This document shows positions 36,301-51,300 of a DNA stretch of 64,000 nucleotides, one piece after another. The stretch covers positions 1 through 64,000 of the forward strand of contig NMRA01000355.1 in assembly GCA_002633005.1 (NCBI GenBank), read 5' to 3'. The DNA comes from Phoronis australis (Eukaryota > Phoronida > Phoronidae). A program made the position numbers and the translations under genes. Below the pieces are notes generated by a model, which had not been told where the DNA came from, made no database searches, and saw nothing but the letters and a program-made list of their open reading frames with translations. The first letter of the stretch is position 1, and each line of letters opens with the position of its first letter.

Positions 36301-39300
36301 ACTAGATGTGCGTTAGGAAATGGCTCCGTCTTTTGGTTGATACGCATTGTAATATTACCGTTCTTGTTTCCAAAAAGACCAATCCACCCTTCGGGTAAAC
36401 ACATACCGCCGGATTGAAAAATAAACGTTTTCAGAAACTCTAATTGCTCAAAGTAACGTCCACCTGCTTGTTTTACTTTCCCAATTTACCCACCTAGGCA
36501 TTTAGATGAAGAGTATCACGGGATTGCGACGTACAGTAGAGGTCCACGTAAGTATAATTGGAAAGTTTCGGTGTACATTCTTTCGGAGCAACAATGAGCA
36601 TTACGTGTAGACAATTTCCATAATTTCCCAAGCTTATATGTAGAACCAATCATTGGGAAAGACGTCAGAGGGCATTGTTTACATGTATATACGGATACAC
36701 AGAGGATTATTCCTGAAAATGGCAAATGCACGGCTTTGCAACCGCAATGATGAAGTCAAGTGCAGCAATAGCATACCCTGTGTTGTTCATGCATTTCCTT
36801 GGTACTGCCAGTTTACCGGAAATACGGCTGAGTGTAGTCTAATAACTGAAAAGATCGCGTGTAGCCAAGCAAAAGGTGTCCGTCTTTTAGATAACATAAA
36901 AACACCCAACTTCCTCCTGAGCTGTTTTTGGTCTCTTTGTTTGAGCGGTGATCCCGGGCAACGCATCAATTTAAATAGATGCACTGAATGTCCTCTTTCT
37001 CACGCTCCAGTGTCATTTATGAGTCTCAATCACATTAGAAAGACTATGGTTTACTTAAGTACGTGTAGATGTAACTGATTTTAGAAAAAAATATTCAACG
37101 CGAAAATTTCCGTTAAAATAACATTAAAACATTATGTTGAGAAATTAATGTGGTATACCTATTTAATCTCTCACCTCTTCAGGAAATAACCCAATGCTTA
37201 GTAAGCCCCAAACGGACGCCATAAGATGCACAGGAATGACACCTGCCGGATCATCTACTTTCACTTTTTCTAGGAGCATGGTTCCTGCTACAGCAATGGC
37301 GCCACCAACAGACCCAATAATGAACGACTCCCAAGGATGGACCAAAGCACAACACCCTACAAGCAAATGAGCAGCCTCAAAATAACGTCACAGTAGGTAA
37401 AATGCATCGTGCAAAAAACTGAACCAATTGCGGACGGGTCGGAGCTCAGGCACATCTTTAAAAACTCATAAAAGCTCGTTCGGAATCTTGCTTATTTCGT
37501 TTGTTTTTACAAATGTTGACGTATCAAACCAGCAGTGAAGGTGCACTTCGACGTTTTTCTTCTTTTTTCTTTTTGCACCTCGCCGTCTTGAGAAAATCCA
37601 ATATCAAGCTGACTGTGTTAAGGTTCTACGCAATCTCAATTGGCCCAAACTGTCCAATAGGAGAACGCTTTAGTACCAAAAGGTGTATTTTAAAAGTGAT
37701 TGACAAATTTAAACTCGAAATTCTACCTGTATTTAGGTGACTAATATCGAAAATTACAAAATAGGTCCCGTAATATTCACAACTCCATTACGAGCAAGAT
37801 TGTGGAATCCACCAGTGACTCGCAAAACACGTTTCAGAGCTTCCTGGGGTTGCACGAATTTAAAATTTGCGAATTCAAAAATAGCGCATCTGCATATTGC
37901 CTGCAAATTTTAGTCTCATTCGTCAACAGCCAAGATTGGATAAAGCTGAAGTGGTTTTCAATAACAAAGCGATTGAGTTAAGAAATTCGTATTGACAGCC
38001 ATACACATCTACGGGGTAAATTGTAGCGTGACTAATTTTTCTCAAGAAACGTTTTTTTTTCATATACATAAACACAGTTGCCAGTCGCAATGACAGATCT
38101 ACGTTTTCAGTGAGGGGGGTTAGTATTCGCACGAATCCGAGGCGCGTAGCGCCGAGTGGGGGGATGTCAGATTTTTTTAGTTTTTGTACAGTATCTGATT
38201 TAGTTTTCCCGCCAACGATTTTTTTTAATTTATATTTTTGATCCTGTCCCAGGGTGGGATAAACCACCTGAACCCCCACCCCGTGGATCCGCCTCTTGAG
38301 TCGTATAGGCAGGTATTCGGAAAACATTGCAACCCAATTAATCGTATTAAAACGGTTTCAGAGTATTTTTCATGATGTTGATATTACAATAACTTGACCC
38401 AATTCTCACAGAATCAAGAGCTTGGAATAGTATTTCTCAGGCCACGGCGTGGTTTTTTCTTTAACCTGACCAATTTAGACACAATTTTCAAAACATATCT
38501 CCTAACTGCATTAGTTTGTTGATCCCCAGTCATGCGGTCATATTGTCTTCAACTGCAGATTCCCTGACGAAACGGTGAGAAACACGCTTTTTCGGGCTTT
38601 GGTGGCCATCTGACTGCACATTTATATAATGCACGTGTCTGCATGAAGTGCTATTGGTGAAATATTGTCTTTCATAAATAGACGTTTTAATCTCTAACAT
38701 TTTCATAACGAATGCATTTTCATCAATCCGAAAAGGTTCTTAAGTACGTAGCATAATTCTTGTGAAAGTAACTCTGATTGGCGTTAATTCATTACATCTT
38801 CTTTGTATATGCAGTACATGTCTCTTCAAATATTCATCACGTTATATCACAAGTCCCTCGTCAACTTTTCTCCTTTGTGAGTATATTGATTTATAGTTGA
38901 CTTTTATATCATTTACATGTACATAAACTATCTACATTCTAAAACCCAGATATAATGCCCTACGTATTTTCCAGTTTGCATTTTTTCTTCGTTGTGGCTA
39001 TGTTTTTGCTATAAATGTTATTCGTTTAAAAAATCAAAAGCACTCCGCTGCCAGGTGTTGACATGTGTCTACGGTGCACAGTAAACAGCACGTCTTCAGG
39101 AGTGTTAATTAGTTTCGTGTAAGGAACAAAGAGACAGCAACGTGACCACAAAAGATATATTCAGTAGTCGGAATTGAGAAAAGTGTTAGTATCTCACTGT
39201 CTAAACTACCAACATGTCAACATGGTGAACATTTCAATGTCACGAAGGAACACAGCACTAAGCAGACATGAGGTTTGGCGAAAACAAAAGATGGACACAA

Positions 39301-42300
39301 AATGACATGATCCGCCCAAAAATTCACTGATACCGTCGATTTCTGCCAATCGGTTCTCTAGATAATATCTGGAAACGCGTTTCTCACAAAGATACTGAAC
39401 AAGTCCCTTGTCGAGACCAAAATGGCAGCTAGGGGTTGTTGCAGTAGCAGAGTTTGCCTGAGCATCGAGTAGTGATGGTGTGTGGTCGTCACGTATGGTG
39501 TCATGTTTCATTGAAACCTGTCACTCAGTTATGTACAAGTAGATGGCACCAGGAAACGCTTCCGTGTGACAAAGTAGGCTTACGACCGTGGTCTTGTCAA
39601 ATATCCAGCAAACAACTGCGCAATCGGAAAAAAATAACCTCTGAAGTGGTGCAATCCACCCGAACATCGACACGTGGTCGTCACATATCTTTATGTTAAG
39701 TTTCACTGACATCCATGGGTTCCTAAGGTATCACACGCATACACTCTTCCCAGAATTACTGAAAAGTGCTCTTGCTAGAACGAAACGGCCACTAGAGGGT
39801 CCTAGAGGATGCAAAATGGCACAAAAAGAGACCAGTTTCGGAGCATTGTCGCCACATACGTCTGTATCAAGTGTCATTGAAATCAGTGAGTAGGTTCTTT
39901 TTATACTATATTGAAATACGCTTTACCCAAATGTAATCCGAACGCCTTTGTCAATGGCTACAACGGTATGCTTCAGCCCTAAAATCAACTGTTGTCGTAG
40001 TATTACCCTCTAACAACTCCGATTCGATTTTCATCAGCTTTCTAGACATTATCATGAAATGCTCTTCCCATTAAACACTGGAACTACAGATTGAAAAGCG
40101 CCTTGCGTCATCCTCGTGATTCCGAACAACGCTCGCAGCAACCTTCGTCAAAACCCGGTCAATGTCTTCTGTGATGTCGAGCGAGCGCCTGACTGGACTC
40201 CCGGTCAAAATGATGACTAAAGGCACCCACACATGAATATGGATGCACGTGCCAGATTTCCTCTGTGCTGACATCTGCAAAAATGTGCGTGCACATCCAT
40301 GACCTCCATGAGCATGAATGTGCTTTTTGAACGAGAAAGCGGAAAGGAGCTCATCACGTGTGTTTCTCTTGGTTTGATTTCAATGCAATAGCTAGAAAAT
40401 CTTTCGAGATATTGCAGGCCTGCAACCAATTACAAGGGGTAACTATGACAAAATATTTATTGCAAGATTCCAAAGCGTGAAACCTCGCTTATCAAAAATA
40501 AACTAAACAAGTTTGAAATTCCAACTGAATGCTCCATCAGCGACCCAATCATCATGCGTCAAATAGAGTTTCCATTGAGGTCATTGGAATTTGATTGACA
40601 TTGATTTTTTAGATTTTTTCGGAGAGAACTAATTAAGTTTAATGTCAAAGCTCGTGATGAAATTTCAAAAAACGTTAATACAGTTTCTAAATTTTCATTT
40701 CCTTTAAATTTTATGCAAAGAATAGCTGACCCATGTAATCATTGAGTCAATTCACGACTTAAACGTCCAGGCACTTTCTAGTCAAGGAAGGTGTTTGGGA
40801 TAAAGTGATGCACCCTCTACTTATTTCAGTTCAACAGTTTTCAAAAGCCGCTACATCAGGATGCATTCAATCTGAAATGAATGAAAAACCGATGTATGCA
40901 GTTACTGGCCTAAGAAACTCTGGTACAAAGAACGACAATAGTCTATAACCACCAGCGTTCGAAACTATACACGCTGGTCCGGTGGCCCGGGATTTGTGAC
41001 CGGGCCAGTAAACTTTCATATATGGAACCATGCGGATGTGGTCTCATATTCAAATAACTGTACCTTTTGTTTGCTGAAGTTCGAACACTGCTCATCACCA
41101 CTGAGCCTCAAAATAATTGATGGAATTTGTTTCAATCAAGGTCTGACATCTAATCAATAAAACGATTTCTTCATCACTACACCGCGCGATCGTGTCAATA
41201 AACTTCGTCTTACAGTGGTGAAAATGCCTCCGATTTTATAGGAAGTTACCATTCCGTGATGATTAATTGCGTTTTGCGCAGTCCAGTTGCTATCATCGCG
41301 CACTACGGAGTTGATAAGCTATTTTTGTAATCGTCGAACATCACGTGACTAGCATTTTGTTCTGACCACTGAATATCGAGCATCAAGCTGGTTCTCCACT
41401 AGCCTAATATAATGTAACTTTATAAAACCGCTCAAACTTATTAAGAATGGTGGCCATACAGTATAGCTACGCCACCGACTTAATCATTTAAAAACCGTTT
41501 TCGACTAACTCTCCGTTATTTGCTGAATGGAAAACAGCCAAAGTGACTATCATTCACAAAAAGGTTAGCAACCTTGAACCTGAATACAGCGGTTTAATTC
41601 ATCATTTCCCGTATTCCCACAATCCTTTAGCTCATTGCCTATTGGTCAACGGCGAATTAAATATTCTTTACCATCTTTGAGTGTGTACGCTCTTACTGTA
41701 CTCGTAAAAGCTCAAGTTCACTTCTAATTAATCGTGTGAGATCTTTGAACTAACGCCTCATAAATACGTGTGGACGGTCATTAACCGTTGGATGAGCTTA
41801 GCCAGTGGTATGCTATCTTGGGCCCGGGGATTGTTTTGACATTTCTTTATATACTTTTTTGGTGGGAACTCGAGATACATGTAATTGCCCGTTTTAGCTG
41901 TTCAAATGAGTTATAGTCTATGCTAATTAATTTCTAGTCTAGGTTCGCCCCTGATGACCCCTACATTCGAGATACAAACTCGAATAAAAATTCGAGTAAG
42001 AACTCTTACTTTTGAACTCAGAGCCGAACTTACATGTATAGCCTTTTACACGATGGATTCATCGGGTGCCAGCCATTCACCTAAATCATAACTTACTCGA
42101 GCTCAGAATAGTAGACGCTTACATGTATCTTGGAGTTCCCACAAAAGTAGAACGGAAGAAGTTAGAAATAATTTCAAGCTCAATTTCAAGAACGACTATT
42201 GCACCCGGGTTATTTGTAATTATGTCATTCTGTTTCTTTACTTGTTTGTTTTCATAACTCATTTTACTGTAATCATTTCAATACGCTACATACTGTTATA

Positions 42301-45300
42301 GCGTAATAAACTCAGTCGTGTAATAGTTAAATTCTTGTGATGTTGTACTGGGCCAATCTGTTCGCTGACTCTATTTCGGTGTTCAAACCACGCAACACTT
42401 GTTGATAGAGGAAGCCACACAAATGTTCCTTATGAAAAACACATTTTGTTAAGTTCAATTCGAGTTTTGTGGAAGAAGAATGCCACTTTTTGTTTATGTG
42501 CAGCGCATACCAAGGTTTTCAGGTACAAGACTAAGTGGTCGCTTTTGTCATACATGTACGCCCACATAACTTAAATTTCAATTTATATTTGCGATGAGAA
42601 CTCCTGAGAGCTCTCACTCATATACTGTTATTCACCCACTATGTTCTCAAGCGTCATCATACACCGTCTATTTTGTACCACAAATGACAATTTGCTATAT
42701 TATGCTACACTCCAGACGTAAGGCCATACCTATCCATTTCAATTAATAAACCTATATTTTGAGTAAAGTTCTTTTGACCACACCTCAGTGGAGTACAGAC
42801 GATAAAAACCATTAATCGAACCATGACCTGTTCTCACATTGCAGTACAAGGGAAATCATCAAAACAAAACACCTGTATAGATAACACTCAATCTCCAAGC
42901 AACTTTTTAATATGCAAAAGATGCTTAAAGATATTGTTTACTTTCCATTTACAGGACGAGTTTCGTCAATTGAAATAGGCCAGTAAAATGTAAACGTTTC
43001 GCACATTACATGTACACTCCTGTCCGTGTTTGCTTTATTTTGCTATTATCACTTCAATATGCGAGATTAACTCATAAACCTAATTTCATATTGCGGCAGC
43101 TGAGTGAATACCCATAATGCACAAATCATTTGTCCCTTACTACATTGGTCATTTTAGGTGATGGTGTACGAACCACAAAAAAATAACCTAAAAAGCATAT
43201 TAAATGTGGATAACTTTGAAAATATTTGGAGTTGTGTTGAATGAGCATCATTTGAGCTTGAGGCTCAACAATATTAACTTGTGTTAAAATCCGTTTTATG
43301 AAGTTGGAAGCGTAAAAATCATTTTTGAACGATGACCTGAAAAGATTTGGATATCCCTGAATTGGTTTAAACCCACAACTTACCTGTTACACTTACAAGA
43401 GAACCAAGAATGGAGTGGATCATAAAACTGACGTCAAATTTCCGTTTCTTAACGAAAAAGCTGAAATTAGAACATATATGTTAAAAGACGTTTAAATGTA
43501 ATCAGTTGAGACACCAATAAGATACATGCACACACACGCGTGCATGCAAACGCACAAGCACTGAAATACTTTTTAATGAGCCGAAAACAAAATTGTATCC
43601 ATATCAGCACATGGGAAATAAATAATCAGAGGGCATGTTTTCGATAGTGGTTTTGTTTGTTTTGACATACGTTACTGACTCCAAAATAAATTTTGAGCAT
43701 TCGGGTCAAGTTTTATGAAATCAGTATTAACCATTCTTGTTTCATTTAACCAAAAGTGTCAGTGACGTTGTGGGCAAGCTGTGCAGTACAAATGGCGTGT
43801 GCGTGCGTGCGTGAACGTAAATGTTCGCCCTTTAATCCGCGAGCCGGGACACCACGTGATGTACAAGTACACGCTTTTGTCAATCATACATGCAGTCTGG
43901 ACAGAACTTTATCCCGGGAATGCCAACTTCGATCTTGTGTTGCTGAGATCGCGCCGCGCATGCGAGGTATTGTTTTGAATTCGTTGGTTCTGGTGTTGCT
44001 TATTCCTACGGAGTTTACTGTCGATAAAACATATTGCAACTCCGCCGCCGTTTTTCAACCAAATTGCATAAGAGTCATATCATTATGAAGGCCTTCTTCA
44101 GTTCTTGATGGTCACGTTTCAGCAGAAGCAAATGATGAATAATTTAATTAATAAATGATCATCATTTTACATACCTATCGGGTTTAAAAATATTTTTTAT
44201 TTAAAAAACAACAGTGTTACAAAAATGCAAAAAGTGAAATGGTTTGATTCAAGGCTTTCTGATAGTTAAAAAATGATCAAACATATAGTGTGAAAGGCTT
44301 GGATTGTACTGGAATGTCAGTATTCGTTTGTAAATAAAGTAAAAATTAGTGATCCTGATAAATGAAGAGTGTGTCTTCGTAAACAAGAGACATTGCAACA
44401 CATTTTTACGATTTTTATGTTACTTAAGAAAGTGAACTATAACAATATTCATTGCAACATTCATAGTTGTCAACATTCGAGAATGAAAACACGAGAGAAT
44501 TGTATTGAAAAGCGGGGATTCCCGATAAAATGCGTGGCATTTGGGTCAATGCCAAAACGCTAGGATGAATTGTTCGCCACAATACACATCACGACAGCGT
44601 TTTGTATCGAACAAGAACCGTTACACCCGAAAGCGTTTTTTTGTGTTTTTAAGTCGATTGGGAAAGTGCAGGTGCCTCAAAAACCCACGGAAAGTCCTTT
44701 ATCGTTTTAGTCGAACGGGAAAATGGTGCCATCTCGCGTGGAAAATTACAGTAGTTTATGACAATATGTGTCTTATGGCAAAAAGCGGGATATTTTGGAG
44801 GTGGGGCGGGATGGCGAGAAACTTTTCAAAAGTGGGATAGTCGGCCAAGAGCGGGACAGACGGCAAACACAATGTAGCCTATCAGCAAAACAAATCATTG
44901 GACTGGATTTATTGACAAAGCAAACTTTTCATTTTTGCATTTCATTTCATGGGTACAGGTAAATTCTACAGATAACATTCATTGCTCAGAAATCGAAGTT
45001 ACAGAAAATACATCGGCAACTGGTAGACATTTCCTAAATGAATTGCTATAGAGCCATTGGAAACAATAATGACTGATGCAAAGACAAAAAACACTTACAT
45101 GTAAGCTATGCAAATACGAGTAGGTTTTCAAAAGTCACGTAAACACACCTGCTGGTAGGGGCTAAACTATCTGTTTATAATTGCTAAACATACACTCATA
45201 AACCAAATGTCACTTCCTTCCGTATAATATTGTAACATGATTTAAACACCCAAATGTCTTATTGAAAAATTCTTGACATGTAGTTTGACAGGTTGTCAAA

Positions 45301-48300
45301 AGTGGCTCAAAGAGTGGAGAAGAAAAGATGTCAGAGGCCAGACTATTCCCGATATTCGGCCAGGGTCAAGGGTCGGTGTGTAAAAGGAATGACCAAAGCA
45401 ACTGTCTGGTATGTAGACTAATTTTGCCGAAAATGCTTGTTGTCTAGAACCGAAGCTCAAGAGTCTCACGGCACTCGATGAACGAAAATGGCAAAATGAA
45501 AATGAAGCATTGAAAAAATGCTTGATTTGATAACTCCAACACTCGATCAAAATTGTGGCAGGCAGTCAGTCGGAAATCCTCAACTCAAAACTCTAGCGGA
45601 TTTTTCTTGCGGTCGCAAGCTCTACATGTAATAATAGAAAACATGCACATTGGTCACCTGCAGGAGTTGGCATTCCAGAGATAGAGTTCTATGGTCTGAA
45701 TACGAGGTCAATGCACTCGGAAAGCGACATTTGCGATGAACAAGAACACGCCTGATTGATTTCCGACCCTTAATGGCAGGAAACAATTTTTGTTATCACC
45801 GATGTCAAATTTCCGAAGCTTGCTGAGTATCTGTGCGGGAAATTTCGTTATGTAAGATTTTTGAAGCGGCTACAAAACCGCGTTCTGACCAAAAAGGAAC
45901 TTGTGATATGAATTTTCACCGCTATGAAAAAATATACTTGAGTTTGCAAAGCGGTGAAAGTTCGTTATTCTTTGAGACAATGTTCCACACGTAAAAAGAC
46001 ACGCTGTGACAAGCCAACATGTAGAACATTGACAAAATACAAGTTAGTTCGAGGCCTTGAATTCACTTCTAATTTGATTGCGGAACAAATTGAGACCAAC
46101 TTGGGTCCAAAATTTTTAGCGGAAGGTGGGTTTACAGACGCTGTTTAGAGTTCTGAAAAAGGCAACATTACGAAAAAACATGTTTCTGCAATGGACATCC
46201 TCAAGAATTCAAGGATTCAGTAGAAATTCCAAAATCAAACAAGTAATTAAAAATACACTCTCATAACTAAATAAAGCTTCTCAGAAAGTGTTTATGGGGA
46301 GCTTTTCAAGCTTCAAACACAGTAAAATACGTATAGCCAGTGGCGGATTTAGAGGGGGGCTAAGGGGCCCCATTACCCGCTAAAACTCTCCTAGATTCCA
46401 TTTGGCAATTAGAGGGTGTGAATGTCTGACGGTCAAAATCCTGGCTAATACTCTGGCCTGCCCCCCTAACTAAAAATCCTGGATCCGCCCTGCCTACTGA
46501 TTGACAATTTATATATTCCGAATTTTACATCCCCTTCAAGAGCTTGCGTATCCCACATTACGAAACTAATATTGACATGGCAACGCTTTTTATATTTTGA
46601 GCGCAAAGCCTTTTGAGATCCCCTGTATAATGTTTTTTTCCGAAAAATACCAACACAAATTAAATTGATGAATTGACATACTTTTCTCAAAGACAACCAT
46701 CGGTGAACGAGCACCAGTTTTGCTACAGATTTCATCCAGAAAATGGGTTTTAGCTAAGATATCGATCTCTGTAGGGCACGTTGCTTACCGCCACCATGAG
46801 CCAACTTTGAACTTCCAAGGCAAAAATCACCAATATTCCCAATATTCTACATATAACTTTACACAGAGCTAGACCGTGGTGTCTTCTCAAAATCAAACTT
46901 CATTGAAAAACCAGTATAATTTGTGCCCATGCGCAAATGGGAAGTCACAAATATTTCGCAATCGTAGCTGCTAGTCTGCTACCTGAGGCAGTTGATCTCG
47001 AATGTTCTTGTGGAGCACGCGTCTTTCATTGGCATGATTTTCGTAATCCGCTTCCATAGTAAGAACCTTGATCTACGGATTTGATCTTAGTAAAGTACTT
47101 GATACTGTAACCACAAAGATGTGTATTGTATACTTAGATTGTACATGTATCTGCTGTCTCTTTAATATCAAATGTTATATTTACCTGATACCAAACCCAG
47201 AAACTCCACCCGCCATTGACGAACATAAAGTTGCGACGGCTGCGCGCGCAGCAATCTTCCATCTTCCCTGAGAAATTCCGTAAGTACTTCCGCAATTAAA
47301 CCCAAGCCAGCCCCACCTGTTGGAGATAATTGTTATAACGCTTAATAATATTTGTCTCAAGTAGATGTAAAAGACTTGTAAGCGATGAACTAATTTACTT
47401 CTTACAATCTTGAAAAACTCAATTGCATAACAACTGGGAATTCCAGAAAGTTAGGTGGCGTAGGGTGATTTTGAGTTTCGATTGAGACACATAAAATACT
47501 GACTCCATACACTTATTAAAACCGATCATCCTATTGCTAAGATTAACCTAATGATATTTGTATTTCACACCACTGTCCTCAGGGAAAACCTGCTCAGAGT
47601 TACCCTGTAAATTTTATGTAACACGTGGGCCAAGGTCTTAAATGTTGAGAATAAATAAACTATAAACTAAAAATCAGTCGGTGATATCCAGAAATCTGTG
47701 CATGACACGAAAATCGTAAATTTTAACTGCTAACTTTAGGTGGCTAACTCATCAAATTTTGTTGGTTTAGGCGTTATAGTACTTTTCGTCCCTAAAGTGG
47801 AATACACATACATATGATGTCACTTACCACAGCATAAACATGCCTAGAAGCGAGTTCGTCGGACATCCCATAGATAGAGACGATTTCTCATCTTCAGCGA
47901 ATCGCTTATATCGTGGTCCAATCATAATAGTCGCCACCAGACCAGTAACTCCGCCCACTAAGTGCACGGGCCCCGCCCCTGCCACGTCAACAGCACCGAG
48001 TTGTTTCAACCAACCGTTTCCAGCCCAAATCCAGTGAGCGGGGAAACAATAAACAAACGTGTTTAACAAAGAAAATACCATGTACGCGGACAGTTTTGTC
48101 CTTTCTGCCATACATCCGGAGACAATAGTAGTGGAAGTTGTGGCGAAAGACATCTGGAAAAAGAAAAGTGAATACAGCCATCCCATGTCCTCATCCGAAG
48201 CCTCTGTGAAGAAGTACCCCCAACCACAAAACGGGTTCGAGTACTTCGGATCTTCACCAAATGCGAATCCAAAGCCAAGCATCCAAAATGTTATACCGCC

Positions 48301-51300
48301 AAACACGACATCGGCAACATTTTTGATCATGATGTTAACCTCGTTCTTGAGAGATACGCTCCCCGATTCTAACAGACCAAAACCTGGAAAGAGAACAAAT
48401 AAATCTGAATGCAGTTTACTGTATATGATGCATAAAGACACTTTCTGTGTGTGACCATAGATTATAGTACATGGACCGCCGACCCCGTATATTTTCAATG
48501 GGCGAATTAGGTGATCTTACGCATATGCCGTGACGTCATTATTCACTAGCGAGACATGGCAGATATAGCACGCATTTCTTCCGGCAAGTAAGTCGTCTGC
48601 TAATCATGGTTATTTCGTCGGGATTTGAATCGGCGATTTTGCCAAACTCACATCCGCGTTTCGATAAATTGAACGCTCTTAAAACGTTAACATTTCAAAT
48701 GAACATATTAATACTCCAGAAGTACCCACGACGCCTACTCAAAAACCAGTCTCGCAATTCAACAGTAGTTTACTTGACGTTTCATTTTAAGCTCGAATGC
48801 AGGCCAGTGCCAGTCAAAATTTCCGGACTCTACGTTTGGAAGACCTTCAGTTAGGTTTCAATGCTGAAATAATTTTTTCGTTATACTAGACAGTGAAATA
48901 CATGAAAGAATTTCCCGTCCCGATACACCGACCATAACATGAGCTCGCTATGTTCAGAGGGTGGCGCCTGCTTGGGAAATGTCGGGGTTGCGAATCTGTT
49001 GTCTACAATCTATTGTGTGAATCTGATAATACAAATGAAAGAGCTTTTAAGCTCTAATTTCAAAATTAGGAGCAACTACAGTGCATAAGTATTGCACACG
49101 TAACCATTATTCACAAGCGGACTCTTCTTCATTTTGTGAGTAAAAAACTGACCTGGAACCTTGGTCTAATTTTACAAAATCATTGTAACTCTACTACTAT
49201 TTTTCTGCAGAGTCTGAATTGAGACTTGCCTCAAACCTTACATCAAGTCTTCGCACGCGTAAACTTACTACTAAAGTGTTCAGATGAACAATGCCGCGTA
49301 CTTTTTTTTTCATTCACAACTGAGCTTTTGCAAAAGTATACGAAACTTTTCCTTTTAGTCTTTTTCGTCGTATCCCGCTGAATCGAGGCTGTTTTACTTA
49401 ATTTCGATACCATCGTCTGCTCGCACATTTCAATTCACCGTCGCTGCAGGTTGACTCGTAACGTAAAATCTGCTTTTTGCAATACAGTCGTTACCTCAAT
49501 TTCTGCAAAGCAGCACAGTTTCCATCGTTATTTTCCAATGCTCGTTTTATACACATTTTTAATAATTAAAACCAAAAACGTTACCAGAATGAGAAAAAAT
49601 AACGAAGTATAATAATGAAATCCTTCATGTTGTAATTGGCTTCATAATTAACTAATTATTTGGCCAATTCAGTGTAATGTCAATTAATTTATTGTCTAAT
49701 ACTAACCCCATAAAGAGTTAAACCAGATAAATTAAAAATGACTAGTTAAATAATTTAATTTATTCGAAAAATTAAAGATTTAGAATATGAATCAGGCAAT
49801 TAGAGTTTCCATATATAAATTAGTCATTCATTCATTCAAAATTATATATATATTTACATATTAATGAGATTTGGTGCCGTTTGATACAATTTCGCTCCTT
49901 CAGTGAAAACTCAGGATGCAGTGCCATGTACACATATATCATATACTAATTACTACAACAAACTAGTACATGTATGTGAAACTGGCAGATGAGGGTTTTC
50001 TGGTAGTAAAAATGGGCAAACATGTATTCAGTAACTTTGTTTTGGACAACTCATAACATTTGTTTTAGTGTAAGATTTCCCAAAGAAATTTAGACACGAA
50101 CTCATTTATTCAGAAACTAAAAGTTAGTGATCCTAAGACTAGTCGTGTGTGTTGCCGTAAAAAATAAGTTAGAAAATTCGGAACACAGTTTTACGATTGC
50201 TTTGTTACTAAAAATATTGGACTCCGGAAAATAACGGGATAGAATGTTGACTAATAACTAGTTTTGACGAAAGTACATGTATGGAATGAAAACCTCTTGG
50301 ATTTCGACATCCGTCACTTTTTCCACCTTTTCTCGTTCCCTGTCGAACGACTTTGAAATTAGGAACACGACATTTCGAAAACAGTTTGATCAAATTCAAT
50401 GAAACTTCCCAATGTTATTATTTGCTTATCGATCTTGAAAATGTTTTTAGCAATTTCAGAGCTTGGCGTGCATTTTCGTTTTAGTAAGACATCTACCATT
50501 ACAAGAATTCTTTTTCATTTACTTAGGCTGTTTCTCTAAGTTAATTTAGCTTTTTAGTAAAGCCAAGCTAAACAAGAAATAAAAACCCAAACAGTGTTTT
50601 GCAGACCAAATATGAAAACTTCAAATGCACATGTATATGGTTTGATTAAGGTCAATTTACGGGTCCTTTTGCTATCGGTGTACCTTTCAAACTAAAAGGA
50701 TGACTTAAAACATGTGTACGTGAAAGTAGAACCGGCATACTGGTGACAATTATATTTTCCGAATTCCTTACAGTTTCCTGTTATTTTTGAGAATTGAGTT
50801 AGAGTGGAGGTCACTAAATAAGGTTTCCCATAATTCCAAGCCCATTCAGGACGTACTCAGACTCTAGATCTTTTCTCAAGTTGCTACGGAAGCCTTTGAT
50901 GCGATAAAACAAGAAAAACAACAATTAAGCGAATGTTGAAACCTAGCGACTTCTACAGCCCAATCAACTAAATTGAAGGTGTGAAAAAGATCAGTGTTGT
51001 CTGAATTTTTTTTTCAACATGCACTGGTCCAAGGTTTCGCACTTCATTCTCTATTTTATATTTCCGTGTTTTCCGTATATGGGGAGGGGAAAACTTATTG
51101 CCCCCAGTCTATAATATTTACCCTCATAAATATAATTCAATATTCCAATTTATTATTATCCGCGTACAGTATACGAAGTGTCTTGAGTAACGACTGAGTC
51201 TGTTGACAAGTAAATCAATGTGCATGCGTCATCATGGAAAAACGGTTCACAGATCATTGCGTTATACATGTTGCATTTCGCTTTGCATTGCACGCAAAGA

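Larger units (their letters stand above)
34301..37174 (-). other. Ammonium transporter intron 5 (host of a DNA transposon)
   Basis: A 2874-base phase 0 intron, more than half of which is the TTAA-flanked element at 34493-36166. The part between the element and exon 5 (36171-37174) has short open frames but no family resemblance that I can name. Confidence 0.85.
37357..43383 (-). other. Ammonium transporter intron 4
   Basis: The largest intron, 6027 bases, phase 1. It contains a MITE-end fragment near 38250-38298, a degenerate repeat block at 39485-39895 and a dispersed repeat at 43112-43311. About 40.4-43.1 kb is AT-rich with scattered TACATGTA and no recognisable gene. Confidence 0.8.
43461..47184 (-). 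other. Ammonium transporter intron 3
   Basis: A 3724-base phase 2 intron. It holds a 155 bp MITE-like copy (46338-46492), a small inverted repeat (TTTCACCGCT at 45914-45923 and its complement at 45950-45959), and one half of the repeat pair with intron 1. The remainder shows nothing recognisable. Confidence 0.8.

Noticed and set aside
36180-36404. 74-codon - strand frame beside the TTAA/THAP element
   Set aside because: It lies in transporter intron 5; exon 6 of the transporter was instead found at 34166-34300 with correct phase, and this frame matches no family that I know.
48384-48498. Upstream extension of transporter exon 2 as the true N-terminus
   Set aside because: The extension has no Amt similarity and is cut off by a good acceptor. 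The real N-terminus is the exon at 51557-51677.
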